NCBI GenBank assembly: GCA_039821145.1
Contig: JBCBOS010000021.1
Location: 1-64,000 of the forward strand
Direction: 5' to 3'
From: JBCCSZ01 sp039821145
Lineage (GTDB): Bacteria > Bacteroidota > Bacteroidia > Chitinophagales > Saprospiraceae
DNA: 64,000 nt
Each line of letters opens with the position of its first letter. The stretch's first letter is position 1. The notes beneath the pieces are model-generated. The model ran no database searches. It was not told the origin of the DNA and saw nothing but the letters and a program-made list of their open reading frames with translations. Position numbers and translations under genes: made by a program. Below, one piece after another: positions 9,740 to 18,759 of this stretch.

Positions 9740-12247
9740 CTATAAGGGGTCAATGTCGACGTTGACGCGAACCGTGGAGAAGCCAGGTTGCTTTTTGAGC
9801 CATCGGATGGCGTGTAGGATGACTTTCTTGCTGTACTGAATTTGAGTGGCTGTTCGCTCGACTTTGAGCAGGACATCTGTGAGGTAAAAATTGCGCACCC
9901 TGGGCACTGGTGGAAGGGCTGGCCCATGCACCCGATGGTCGAGTTTGTTGCGGAGGAGCTTTACGAACAGGTTGGTGGCCTCGTTGAGGACGTGTGCTTT
10001 TTTGTGTTTGAGTTGTAGTTTGATCAATCGTTTGAAAGGAGGGTACCCAAATTCTTTGCGCTCGTGGATTTCCCGTTTGTAAAAGCCGGCAAAATCGTTG
10101 GCATATACTTCTCTCAGTACGGGATGGGCCAAGTTGAAGGCCTGTATGATGACCTTGCCTTTTTTGTCTTTCCGTCCGGCCCGGCCGCTGACTTGGGTCA
10201 TGAGCTGAAAGGCCCGCTCGCTGGAGCGAAAATCGGGGAATTGCAGCAGCTGGTCGGCATTGAGAATGCCCACAATGCCCACATGCTCAAAGTCCAATCC
10301 TTTGGTAACCATCTGAGTACCAACGAGTATGTCAATTCGCTTTTCTTCAAATTCGTTGATGATGCGCGCATGGGCATTCTTGCCCCGAACCGTATCGAAG
10401 TCCATCCGTCCAATGCGGGCATTGGGCAGATAAATCTTCAAATCGTTCTCAATTTTTTCGGTGCCAAACCCGCGGGTGAGCAGCTGATCATCGCCACAAG
10501 CAGGGCACTGGGTGGGGGTTGTGACGGTGTAGCCACAGTAGTGGCATTTCAGGTCATCGGTAAATTTGTGATGGGTGAGACTCACGTCGCAATTGGTGCA
10601 GTTGGCGTGCCAGCCACAAGTCAGGCAGGTGGTCACGGGGGCAAACCCACGGCGATTTTGAAACAGGATGGCCTGCTCTCCTCTCTGCAGCGCCGCTTCC
10701 AACTCGGCCAGTAGGGTAGAGGTGAAATGAGACTTCATGGTCTTCTTTTTCATCTCGTCTTTGATGTCGGCAAACACAATCTCGGGCAGCTGCGCCTGGC
10801 CAAATCGCTCGGTCATTTCCACCAACTTGTACTTGCCAGATTGCACATTGTGATAGCTTTCCAATGAGGGAGTGGCCGTGCCCAATAGGGTTTTTGCCTG
10901 GCTGAGATGTGACAGAAAGATCGCTGTGTCGCGCGCATTGTAACGGGGGGCGGGATCGTGCTGTTTGTAAGACGCATCATGCTCCTCGTCGATGATGATG
11001 AGACCCAAATTTTGGAAGGGGAGAAACAGGCTGGAACGGGCGCCGAGTACCAGAGGCCTACCGTTTACGACACTCTGCCACATCTCCACTCTTTCGTTGT
11101 TGCTGAGCCGGGAATGGTAGACAGACATATCATTGCCAAATATCTTTCGTAATCGGCTGACAATTTGGGCGGTAAGGGCAATTTCGGGGAGCAAATACAA
11201 GACTTGTTCTCCTCTTTGGATGGCCTCCTGGATGAGTTCTACATATACCCTCGTTTTGCCACTTCCCGTCACGCCATGCAGCAATACAACCTGCCGTTCG
11301 GCAAATCCAGCTGCAATTTCTTTGAGGGCATTTTGCTGTTGTTCGGAGAGGGGGAAACTGTCGCGCAATTCATCTCCATAAGATTCCAATCGACTGATTT
11401 CCCGCTGGTAAAATTCAAAGACGCCCTTCTTTTCCATGGCGTTGAGCACCCCACTGTCTACTTGAGCAGCCTCGTAAATGTCTTTTTTTCTGATAAACTG
11501 TTGGTCGCGTGACAATTGAATGTAGGCCATCAGGGCTTCCACCTGCCTGGTAGAACGGCTCAATAGTTGGAAGGCCTCCTCCAATAAGTCGGGTTCGGTG
11601 ACATACCTCTGGTGCAGACGGACACAGGCCACATATTTGGGCTTGTATCGCTCTTGCAGTTCTTCTTTGAGATACAACAGCTTTCTCTGCAGCAATTTGT
11701 TGATGAGCGGATAGACGGTTTTCTGCCCCAAAATCTTTCGCACTTCGTCCACACTCAGCTCCTGTCGATTGCGCAGGGCCTCCGCAATGAGGTATCCCTT
11801 GTGGCTGAGACCTTCGTAATCCTCATCAAAAAGGGGGCTGATGACAAGTTTGGTCTCGCTGCTCAGCTTCAAACCCGCGGGCAAGGCAGCATTCATCACC
11901 TCCCCGATGGTGGTACCGTAATAGCCCGCCATCCATTTCCAAAAGCGGATTTGCAACTCGCCAATGATGGGCCCTTCGTCGATGATGGACAGGATGGGAT
12001 TGGCCTTGTATTCTGTGGGTGGGTCTTCCGATATGCCAATGACGAGGGCAGCGTAGAGCTTGTTTTTGCCAAAGCGGACCTCCACTCGCATGCCGATTTC
12101 TACCTCCTGTAGCCACTCAGAAGGCACGTAGTAGGTGTACGGCTTTGGGGCAGCTACGGGGACGATGACTGTCACGTAGATGGGCTTGACGAGGACCGGA
12201 TGTTGTTGCTCTTTGGACAAATTTGGATGCGTTTTCTTCGCGAACAT
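9740..12247 (-). CDS. priA: Primosomal replication helicase PriA
   Basis: PriA is a 3'-to-5' DNA helicase that reloads the replisome at stalled forks. Visible motifs are the N-terminal DNA-binding region (VTVIVPVAAPKPYTYYVP), Walker A GVTGSGKT, a DEAH-type box IIIDEEHD, a zinc-binding cluster with CLTCGW, NCTNCD, CHYCGY and CPACGD, and a C-terminal helicase motif TQVSGRAGR. The chosen start at 12247 gives 835 residues, normal for the family. A longer frame to 12343 would overlap the upstream deacetylase gene and adds no conserved sequence. It lies 55 bp downstream of that gene and is probably co-transcribed with it. Confidence 0.96.
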   Translation of the reverse strand: MFAKKTHPNLSKEQQHPVLVKPIYVTVIVPVAAPKPYTYYVPSEWLQEVEIGMRVEVRFGKNKLYAALVIGISEDPPTEYKANPILSIIDEGPIIGELQIRFWKWMAGYYGTTIGEVMNAALPAGLKLSSETKLVISPLFDEDYEGLSHKGYLIAEALRNRQELSVDEVRKILGQKTVYPLINKLLQRKLLYLKEELQERYKPKYVACVRLHQRYVTEPDLLEEAFQLLSRSTRQVEALMAYIQLSRDQQFIRKKDIYEAAQVDSGVLNAMEKKGVFEFYQREISRLESYGDELRDSFPLSEQQQNALKEIAAGFAERQVVLLHGVTGSGKTRVYVELIQEAIQRGEQVLYLLPEIALTAQIVSRLRKIFGNDMSVYHSRLSNNERVEMWQSVVNGRPLVLGARSSLFLPFQNLGLIIIDEEHDASYKQHDPAPRYNARDTAIFLSHLSQAKTLLGTATPSLESYHNVQSGKYKLVEMTERFGQAQLPEIVFADIKDEMKKKTMKSHFTSTLLAELEAALQRGEQAILFQNRRGFAPVTTCLTCGWHANCTNCDVSLTHHKFTDDLKCHYCGYTVTTPTQCPACGDDQLLTRGFGTEKIENDLKIYLPNARIGRMDFDTVRGKNAHARIINEFEEKRIDILVGTQMVTKGLDFEHVGIVGILNADQLLQFPDFRSSERAFQLMTQVSGRAGRKDKKGKVIIQAFNLAHPVLREVYANDFAGFYKREIHERKEFGYPPFKRLIKLQLKHKKAHVLNEATNLFVKLLRNKLDHRVHGPALPPVPRVRNFYLTDVLLKVERTATQIQYSKKVILHAIRWLKKQPGFSTVRVNVDIDPL

Positions 12248-12302
12248 AGCACCTATGCGCCTTATGGCAAAATGAATTTGGTCAATGTAGTGGATTTGGG
12301 CC

Positions 12303-13205
12303 TCAAAAAAATACCTCCTGGGCCACTCGATAGGTATTGGCATGTGCCTCTACGATATGTGCCAGCCTGGGCGAATACCCTCCCCCCATGCTGACAGCCA
12401 CCGGAAGCTCGTTTTGGTGGCAGCTTTCAAAGACGTAGCGGTCGCGCTCTTTGCATCCCGCAATGCTCATGGCAAGCCTACCGAGCTTGTCACTTTCGAG
12501 CACATCCACACCGGAGAGGTAAAAGACAAAATCGGGCTCTACCTGGTCCATCAGTCGAGGCAGATGTTCGTGCAGTTGTTGCAAATATTCCCGGTCTTCG
12601 GTCTTATCTGGCAACCCGATGTCCAGGTCAGACAGCTCCTTGCGGTGGGGATAATTTTTGGCGCCATGCATGCTGAAGGTAAAGACCCGCGGGTCGTCTT
12701 CAAAGATTTTGGCGGTCCCATTGCCTTGGTGTACGTCCAAGTCGACGACCAGTATTTGTTGGCACAAGTTGTTGTCTAATAGGTAGTTGGAGGCGATGGC
12801 GATGTCGTTGAGGAGGCAGAATCCCTCGCCTCTGTCCCGGAAAGAATGGTGGGTGCCTCCTGCGATGTTGAGGGCTGCGCCATGCTGTTGGGCAAAGAGC
12901 GCACATTGGATGGTGCCATTGGCAATGTGTCGGCCCCGTTCGACCAATGCTTTTGACATGGGAAAGCCAATGCGGCGGATCTCCTTGGTGGTCAACTCCA
13001 ATTGCTTGAGTCGCCTCCAATAGTCGGCATCGTGGGTCTTGAGAATGGTGGCTTCGTCCAGTGGCGGCGGTTCGAAGAGATTGTCGGAGGTGATGGTGCC
13101 TTCGTAGAGCAATTGTTCTGGCAACAGCTCGTATTTGCTCATCGGAAAGCGGTGTCCTTTTGGCAATTCATATTTGTAAACATCTGAATATGCAATCTTG
13201 AGCAT
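12303..13205 (-). CDS. Histone deacetylase-family (AcuC/HDAC-like) zinc hydrolase
   Basis: This belongs to the arginase/deacetylase fold; bacterial members remove acetyl or related acyl groups from lysines, polyamines or small amides. The active site is complete: His119-His120 in GGTHHSF, zinc ligands Asp157 and His159 in DLDVHQGNGT, a third ligand Asp234 in SGVDVLESD, and the transition-state Tyr277 in GGGYS. The start at 13205 (MLKIAYSDVYKY) gives 300 residues, the usual size of short class II-like bacterial members. A longer frame to 13343 is rejected because it crosses the divergent promoter region. The substrate cannot be told from sequence. It is followed by priA. Confidence 0.9.
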   Translation of the reverse strand: MLKIAYSDVYKYELPKGHRFPMSKYELLPEQLLYEGTITSDNLFEPPPLDEATILKTHDADYWRRLKQLELTTKEIRRIGFPMSKALVERGRHIANGTIQCALFAQQHGAALNIAGGTHHSFRDRGEGFCLLNDIAIASNYLLDNNLCQQILVVDLDVHQGNGTAKIFEDDPRVFTFSMHGAKNYPHRKELSDLDIGLPDKTEDREYLQQLHEHLPRLMDQVEPDFVFYLSGVDVLESDKLGRLAMSIAGCKERDRYVFESCHQNELPVAVSMGGGYSPRLAHIVEAHANTYRVAQEVFF

Positions 13206-13279
13206 GCCCTCAGTTTTGGTGCGCAAACGCTTGGCTAACAACTCGGGGAAGTTGAATGTTGTGGGATTTATCGGGTCTT

Positions 13280-13313
13280 TTTGTTGTGAAATCAGCCTTT
13301 GTCCGTACCTTTG
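13280..13313 (+). promoter_or_regulatory. Bacteroidota-type promoter for the oxoamine synthase
   Basis: TTTG at 13280-13283 and TACCTTTG at 13306-13313 are separated by 22 bp, matching the phylum's -33 TTG and -7 TAnnTTTG pattern. The start codon of the downstream gene is about 55 bp further on. Confidence 0.65.
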
Positions 13314-13368
13314 CCCTTTGGGAAGGGTAGGACTACCACCCAAGCATTCATACTAAATCTACGACATT

Positions 13369-14622
13369 ATGGATATTTTCGAAAGGATTCGCAACAATCC
13401 GGGTCCACTGGGAAAGTGGGCGGAAATCGCAGAAGGCTATTGGATTTTTCCTCAGTTGGAGGGAGAATTGGGCAACCGCATGACATTCAAAGGCAAAGAA
13501 GTCATCTGTTGGAGTGTCAACAATTACCTGGGACTTGGCAACCATCCCGAAGTACGGGCCGTCGATGCCAAAGCCTCGGAAGACTGGGGGCTGGCCTATC
13601 CGATGGGTTCGCGTATGATGAGTGGAAATACCGCACTTCACTTTCAACTGGAAGAACAACTGGCAGACTTTGTCCAAAAAGATGCTGCTGTGTTGGTAAA
13701 CTTTGGTTATCAGGGCATTATGTCAGCTGTCAATTCGCTGGTAGGACGTCACGACGTGATCGTATACGACTCTGAATCTCATGCCTGCATCATCGATGGC
13801 ATTTGGATGAGCCCTTGTCGTCGCTTTTCCTATGACCACAACAACATGGAAAGCCTAGAGAAGAACCTAGAGCGTGCCACTCGCATGACCCAAAAGACTG
13901 GTGGGGGCATCCTGGTGATTTCTGAAGGCGTCTTCGGTATGCGGGGCGATCAAGGAAAACTCAAGGAAATTGCTGCCCTCAAAGAAAAGTTCGACTTCCG
14001 CTTTTTGGTGGATGATGCCCACGGGTTTGGAACCCTGGGAGCCACTGGAGCTGGTGCGGGCGAAGAGCAAGGCGTTCAGGAACACATCGATGTTTACTTT
14101 TCCACATTCGCCAAGTCCATGGCCAGCATTGGAGCTTTTTTGGCTGGCGATGCAGACATCATGCGCTTTTTGCGCTACAACATGCGCTCTCAAGTCTTTG
14201 CCAAGTCGCTCCCCATGCCTTTCGTTGTGGGTGCCATCAAGCGATTGGAAATGCTTCGCACCCGTCCTGAACTCAAGGACAAGCTCTGGGAAAATGTTCA
14301 TGCCCTGCAAAATGGCCTCAAGGAAAGAGGCTATGACATCGGCAGCACCAACAGCTGTGTGACACCAGTATACATGCACGGTTCGGTAGAGGAGGCCATG
14401 GCAATGGTACACGACATGCGCGAAAATCACTGCATTTTCTGCTCCATCGTCGTCTATCCAGTCATCCCCAAAGGCATGATCATCCTGCGTCTCATCCCAA
14501 CTGCCTCTCACACCTTGAAGGATGTAGAAGAGACATTGGATGCCTTCGATGCGGTATCGCACAAGCTCAAGTCTGGTGTGTACAAGCAGGAGGACGTCTC
14601 TGAGCTGCAGACACACAAGTAA
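13369..14622 (+). CDS. spt: Alpha-oxoamine synthase, probable serine palmitoyltransferase
   Basis: This is a PLP-dependent enzyme that condenses an amino acid with an acyl-CoA. In Bacteroidota close relatives with the same N terminus (GKWAEIAEGYWIFPQLEGE) act as serine palmitoyltransferase, the first step of sphingolipid synthesis. The 417-residue protein shows the stacking His138 (SESHAC), cofactor Asp216 and His218 (DDAHGFGTLG) and the PLP Schiff-base lysine Lys249 (STFAKSMASIG). An alternative is 2-amino-3-ketobutyrate CoA ligase (kbl), which has the same fold. Overall sequence style favours the sphingolipid enzyme, but this needs a substrate test. A good promoter lies just upstream. Confidence 0.82.
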   Translation: MDIFERIRNNPGPLGKWAEIAEGYWIFPQLEGELGNRMTFKGKEVICWSVNNYLGLGNHPEVRAVDAKASEDWGLAYPMGSRMMSGNTALHFQLEEQLADFVQKDAAVLVNFGYQGIMSAVNSLVGRHDVIVYDSESHACIIDGIWMSPCRRFSYDHNNMESLEKNLERATRMTQKTGGGILVISEGVFGMRGDQGKLKEIAALKEKFDFRFLVDDAHGFGTLGATGAGAGEEQGVQEHIDVYFSTFAKSMASIGAFLAGDADIMRFLRYNMRSQVFAKSLPMPFVVGAIKRLEMLRTRPELKDKLWENVHALQNGLKERGYDIGSTNSCVTPVYMHGSVEEAMAMVHDMRENHCIFCSIVVYPVIPKGMIILRLIPTASHTLKDVEETLDAFDAVSHKLKSGVYKQEDVSELQTHK

Positions 14623-14707
14623 GCGAAAGAACTCATCACAACATACGGGAGATCATTCGGCAGTGGATGGTCTCCCGATTTCTGTCAACCACAAATCAAC
14701 TCCTACA

Positions 14708-15766
14708 ATGGCTTCACCCATCATCAGCGGCATTCAACAAATCGGACTGGGAAATACCGATGTCTATGGCACCTTTCGTTGGTACCATCAGCATTTTGGA
14801 ATGGACATTCGAATTTTTGATGAAGCGGCAGAAGCTGGCCTGATGCTGCCATACACAGGAGGGGAGCCCCGCTCTCGCCACGCCATCCTGTCAATCAACA
14901 TCCAAGGAGGCGGCGGTTTGGAAATTTGGCAGTACACCTCTCGAACAGCGCAACCTCCCGCCTTCGAACCTCTGTTGGGAGACACAGGCATCTACATTGC
15001 CAAGTTCAAATCCCGGGACATTGCCGCCTCCTTTGCCAACTGCAAAAAGAACGGACTGGAAGTACTGGGGGAACTCAGCCAGCGTCCCGATGGAACACAA
15101 CACTTTTACCTCAAGGATTTGCACGGCAACCTGGTAGAAGTCCTGCCCGCCGACCAGTGGTTCAAAACGGGCCGGGGCGTCAGCGGAGGGATCTATGGAT
15201 GCACCATTGGGGTGACGGATGTGGAAAAAGCCCTTCCGGTCTACAGCGACATTTTGGGATATGATCAGGTGGTGTACGACCAGACAGACAACTTTGCCGA
15301 CATGGCCTGCCTGCCGGGTGGACAGCATCGCGTTCAGCGGGTATTGCTCCGGCACAGCCAGCCCCGGAGAGGGGCCTTCAGCCGTCTGCTGGGGCCAAGC
15401 GAAATCGAGCTGGTCACCGTAACGGACCGCCCAGCCCGCAAAATATTCGAAAATCGCCTGTGGGGAGACTTGGGCTACATTCACCTCTGTTTCGACATCA
15501 ACGGCATGGACAGCCTTCGCAACATCTGCCAACAAAAGGGCTTTGCCTTCACGGTGGACAGCAGCGACAGCTTTGACATGGGAGAAGCCGCAGGCCATTT
15601 TTCCTACATCGAAGACCCAGATGGCACCCTGATCGAGTTTGTGGAGACCCACAAGGTGCCCATCCTGAAAAAAGTCAACTGGTACCTCAACCTGCGCAAA
15701 CGCGATCCGCAAAAGCCCCTGCCCAATTGGATGGTCGGCGCGCTTGCCTTCAATCGGGTCAAATAA
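14708..15766 (+). CDS. Two-domain VOC-family (glyoxalase/dioxygenase-like) protein
   Basis: There are two successive vicinal-oxygen-chelate domains, about residues 5-150 and 155-300, ending respectively in DLHGNLVEVLP and DPDGTLIEFVETHK. These are typical terminal strands with a metal-ligand glutamate. The family includes glyoxalases, extradiol dioxygenases and hydroxyphenylpyruvate dioxygenase; this protein is too divergent to assign a substrate. The chosen start at 14708 (MASPIISGIQQIGLGN) gives 352 residues; a longer open frame from 14540 overlaps the preceding gene and is not conserved-looking. It lies 85 bp after the oxoamine synthase and may share its transcript. It ends 6 bp before the convergent oxidase gene. 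Confidence 0.85.
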   Translation: MASPIISGIQQIGLGNTDVYGTFRWYHQHFGMDIRIFDEAAEAGLMLPYTGGEPRSRHAILSINIQGGGGLEIWQYTSRTAQPPAFEPLLGDTGIYIAKFKSRDIAASFANCKKNGLEVLGELSQRPDGTQHFYLKDLHGNLVEVLPADQWFKTGRGVSGGIYGCTIGVTDVEKALPVYSDILGYDQVVYDQTDNFADMACLPGGQHRVQRVLLRHSQPRRGAFSRLLGPSEIELVTVTDRPARKIFENRLWGDLGYIHLCFDINGMDSLRNICQQKGFAFTVDSSDSFDMGEAAGHFSYIEDPDGTLIEFVETHKVPILKKVNWYLNLRKRDPQKPLPNWMVGALAFNRVK

Positions 15767-15772
15767 GCAGGA

Positions 15773-16936
15773 TCAGCCCACCAACTCTTCGACAGCTCTC
15801 TTGGCGGCCCGGGCTGCCACATGTACGCCGCCCCAATCGTTGGAAAATCCATAGGCTTCTCCGGCGAAAAAGAGCTTGTTGTCGACACTTTCTGCCAATA
15901 CCTCGACCCGCCGCCAATCTTCGTGATCGTATAGATAGGCCCCATTGATGAAGGGCTCTGCATTCCAATTTTGGAAAATGTGCTGCACATAGTGGGCCGA
16001 CGCTTTTTGGTCGTACTGTTCGTCCAATTCGTTGAGCATGTATTCTTTTCGTTGTGCATCTGTCAGAGAGATGTACTCTTGGGCGGCAATTCCCACGGCG
16101 AACAGCCCCATGACGTGCCGATTGGAGTTTTGGCCATAGGCGGCGTCATAGTACAGCTTTTGGCCAGCTGTTTCGGGTTGGATGTCATAAACAGTGAAGG
16201 CGGGGTAAAATTTTTCGGAAAACTCGATGAATGCCTTGCAGCCGTCCCAGACAGTTGCTTGGTCGATGGCCTGCTGTTTTCGGTCGGGCAGGCCGGGAGA
16301 AAAGGCAATCGCTCCCGTTTGCAACATCTTCAAAGGGATGGTAATGATGAGTTTGTCGGCCACAAACTCCTCATTTGCTGTTTGAATCCTGACTTGGTCG
16401 CCCCCATAATCAATGGATTGGACAACCGAATTGTAGCGAATCTTGTCTTGAATGCTGGGCAAAATGTATTGATCAAAGAAGTCGAACCACGTAGAGTTGA
16501 TGAATTTGCGGTCACTCTCAAAGCCCACATCTGCAATGCTCCACTCCTCCTCGCCGAACAGCCCATAGTCAACAGCGGGATCGTAGGCCTTTGTCTCCAG
16601 AGAAATCTGCTGGGAATCATCGTTGACAATTTCACCAAATACATCCGTACCCACATGCAGCCACTCTGCTCCCAGGGGAATGGGGAAATCCACAAAATCC
16701 ACTGTTCGCTTCATCCGGCCACCGGGAATGGCGGAAGCTTCGAGGATTTGAAAGTCGATGCCCTGTTGGCGCAAGAGGTAGCCAGCCGAAAGCCCTGCGG
16801 CGCCTGCTCCGATGATGATGATTCTTTCCGAAGCATTGGGCTCGGTCGTTTCCTTGCTACAAGAACTCAGGCCCATTTGCAAGGGCATACCCAGGCCGAG
16901 GACTCCACACATTTTGACAAATTCTTTTCTGGTCAT
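15773..16936 (-). CDS. Flavin-containing amine oxidase, lipoprotein-like
   Basis: A 387-residue FAD-dependent oxidoreductase of the monoamine oxidase/NAD(P)-binding Rossmann group. The dinucleotide-binding motif is IIIGAGAAGLSAGYLL (from about residue 40) with Glu66 as ribose ligand, then PGGRM. The C-terminal FAD motif is FFAGEAYGFSNDWGGVH. The N terminus MTRKEFVKMCGVLGLGM with LSSC at residues 23-26 looks like a lipoprotein signal, so the enzyme is probably membrane-anchored outside the cytoplasm (inference). The start at 16936 is preferred over an open extension to 17086, which would disrupt the signal. The substrate is unknown. An inverted repeat lies 34 bp upstream of the start. Confidence 0.88.
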   Translation of the reverse strand: MTRKEFVKMCGVLGLGMPLQMGLSSCSKETTEPNASERIIIIGAGAAGLSAGYLLRQQGIDFQILEASAIPGGRMKRTVDFVDFPIPLGAEWLHVGTDVFGEIVNDDSQQISLETKAYDPAVDYGLFGEEEWSIADVGFESDRKFINSTWFDFFDQYILPSIQDKIRYNSVVQSIDYGGDQVRIQTANEEFVADKLIITIPLKMLQTGAIAFSPGLPDRKQQAIDQATVWDGCKAFIEFSEKFYPAFTVYDIQPETAGQKLYYDAAYGQNSNRHVMGLFAVGIAAQEYISLTDAQRKEYMLNELDEQYDQKASAHYVQHIFQNWNAEPFINGAYLYDHEDWRRVEVLAESVDNKLFFAGEAYGFSNDWGGVHVAARAAKRAVEELVG

Positions 16937-16969
16937 GGTCTCGTATTGATGTTTGTGTTTGTTGTACGG

Positions 16970-16998
16970 AACTATCTGTTGACAAGATACAGATAGTT
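16970..16998. promoter_or_regulatory. 10-bp perfect inverted repeat upstream of the amine oxidase
   Basis: AACTATCTGT at 16970-16979 and ACAGATAGTT at 16989-16998 form a perfect dyad with a 9-nt spacer. It lies in the 223-bp divergent gap between the oxidase (minus) and the barrel gene (plus), nearest the oxidase. It could be an operator for a dimeric regulator or a leader hairpin. No T run follows on either strand, so a terminator is unlikely. Confidence 0.55.
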
Positions 16999-17159
16999 GC
17001 GGATAGAAAAAGTCTTCATCCACAAGTGGGCGGAGGATGTATACCAACGGCAGATGCTGGCAAATGAGCGGGTGTACCCAACCCAAGCTGATTTGAATGC
17101 CGTCTAGCTTGGTAGAATGATCTTTTACAGAATCTATTGAAACGCAAAACCCGCTTGCT

Positions 17160-17774
17160 ATGAAAAAAGTGATGCTCTTGTCTTTTTGTTTCCTCGCCTC
17201 CCTTCAACTGATGGCCCAAAGTGAAATCGGCCTGGTCAGCAATTGGAAGTGGGGCAATCACGATGACGGCAACTACAACAACACATTCTCGGCTCGAACC
17301 CTCGGCCTGTACTATGCCAACCGAATCGGACGCAAACTGCGCTTCAAAACCCAACTCAATTGGACGCAAATTCGCAGAGGAGGCTACTTTTATCACATTG
17401 ATCCCACGGAACTGGGGATGATTTGCTTTCTACCTAAGTACGACATCCAAAAACTCAACCAAGTGGAATTGGTCGGAGGATTGCGCTACGATCTCTTCAG
17501 GATTTGGGGACTGGATGTGTTCTCAGAACTGGAATTGGCAGCTTCCTCTCAGATGAACGACCAGCGCGAGAACATGTCCTGGCGGCGGCATGACAAGGAA
17601 GTCCTCAGCTATGCCATGGCCCTTGGCCTGGGTGCGCGATGGCAGCTGGCCCAAAAAGTCTTTGTCGATTTCAGCATCCAACGCAGGCGTTATTGGCGAC
17701 ACGATGGCTTGGAGCAAGACAATCCCAATTGGTACTACACGCCAGGCATTGCCGTTGGCTTCCAACTGCCATAA
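17160..17774 (+). CDS. Small outer-membrane beta-barrel protein, function unknown
   Basis: The 204-residue product has a clear signal peptide (MKKVMLLSFCFLASLQLMAQ, cleavage likely after AQ). The rest has alternating polar and aromatic strands (for example LGLYYANRIGRKLRFKTQLNW and the final YYTPGIAVGFQLP), as in 8-10-stranded outer-membrane barrels. No family-specific motif was recognised. It stands divergent from the amine oxidase and 66 bp before the dehalogenase; a shared role is not evident. Confidence 0.75.
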   Translation: MKKVMLLSFCFLASLQLMAQSEIGLVSNWKWGNHDDGNYNNTFSARTLGLYYANRIGRKLRFKTQLNWTQIRRGGYFYHIDPTELGMICFLPKYDIQKLNQVELVGGLRYDLFRIWGLDVFSELELAASSQMNDQRENMSWRRHDKEVLSYAMALGLGARWQLAQKVFVDFSIQRRRYWRHDGLEQDNPNWYYTPGIAVGFQLP

Positions 17775-17840
17775 ATTGGCCATGGCTGCGGAAATTGCCC
17801 GACCTATTGCTATCTTTAAGGTCAACCAATACCCAAGACC

Positions 17841-18734
17841 ATGGAATTTCTCCGCACTCCCGAAGAACGTTTTGCCAATCTGGTAGATTATCCTTTTCAG
17901 CCCCACTACCTGGAGGTGGATGGGGGGCTCAGAATGCATTACTCGGACGAGGGACCAGCTGATGGGGCGGTGGTCTTGCTCTTGCATGGCGAACCGAGCT
18001 GGTCCTACCTATACCGAAAAATGATTCCCATTCTGACAGCTGCTGGCCATCGGGTCGTCGCGCCTGACCTGATCGGGTTTGGCAAATCGGACAAGCCCAC
18101 CCAAATTGCCGATTACAGCTATGCGGCTCATCTCCAGTGGATGCGGTCCTTTTTATCGAAGCTAGATCTTCGGGGCATCAATCTGTTTTGCCAGGATTGG
18201 GGGGGACTGTTGGGCTTGCGGCTGGCAGTGGAAATGGAGGATCGATTTGACCGACTCGTCATTTCCAACACCGCTCTTCCCACCGGAAAAGCCTCCATGC
18301 CGCCCGCCTTTGAGCAATGGAAAAACTATGCCCTCACCGCTCCGGAATTTCCCATCGGACGGGTTGTCAACAGTGGATCTTTCACCGAACTGCCTCCAGA
18401 GGTCATCGCTGCCTACGATGCTCCTTTCCCCGACGAGAGCTACAAGGCCGGGGCCCGCGCCTTTCCCGCCCTGGTTCCTGCGACGGAAGAGGATCCAGAA
18501 GCTGCCAACAACCAACTGGCTTGGGAGCAGCTCAAAAAATGGCAAAAGCCGACCTTGACTCTTTTCAGCGATTCGGACCCCATCATGAAGGGCGGAGAGC
18601 GCTATTTTCAGGCTGCCATCCCAGGAGCTGCCGGACAGCCTCATGTCATCATCGAAAATGGCGGGCACTTTCTCCAAGAAGACAAGGGGGAGGAAATTGC
18701 CGAAAAAATCATCGCATTCATCAAACAGTCCTAA
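17841..18734 (+). CDS. dhmA: Haloalkane dehalogenase, subfamily I type
   Basis: An alpha/beta-hydrolase of 297 residues. Haloalkane dehalogenases cleave carbon-halogen bonds by nucleophilic attack of an aspartate. Seen here: HGEPSWSYLYRK with Glu51, the nucleophile Asp119 followed by halide-binding Trp120 in CQDWGG, a cap-domain Trp160 in FEQWKNYA, the acid Asp in SDSDP (residue 244 or 246), and the base His276 in GGHFLQED. The HGEPSWSYLY and CQDWGG sequences resemble subfamily I enzymes (DhlA/DhmA). Whether it acts on haloalkanes or an epoxide or ester cannot be decided from sequence alone. The next gene begins 25 bp downstream. Confidence 0.88.
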   Translation: MEFLRTPEERFANLVDYPFQPHYLEVDGGLRMHYSDEGPADGAVVLLLHGEPSWSYLYRKMIPILTAAGHRVVAPDLIGFGKSDKPTQIADYSYAAHLQWMRSFLSKLDLRGINLFCQDWGGLLGLRLAVEMEDRFDRLVISNTALPTGKASMPPAFEQWKNYALTAPEFPIGRVVNSGSFTELPPEVIAAYDAPFPDESYKAGARAFPALVPATEEDPEAANNQLAWEQLKKWQKPTLTLFSDSDPIMKGGERYFQAAIPGAAGQPHVIIENGGHFLQEDKGEEIAEKIIAFIKQS

Positions 18735-18759
18735 TCCCTTACCAAAACAATACGCTTTT

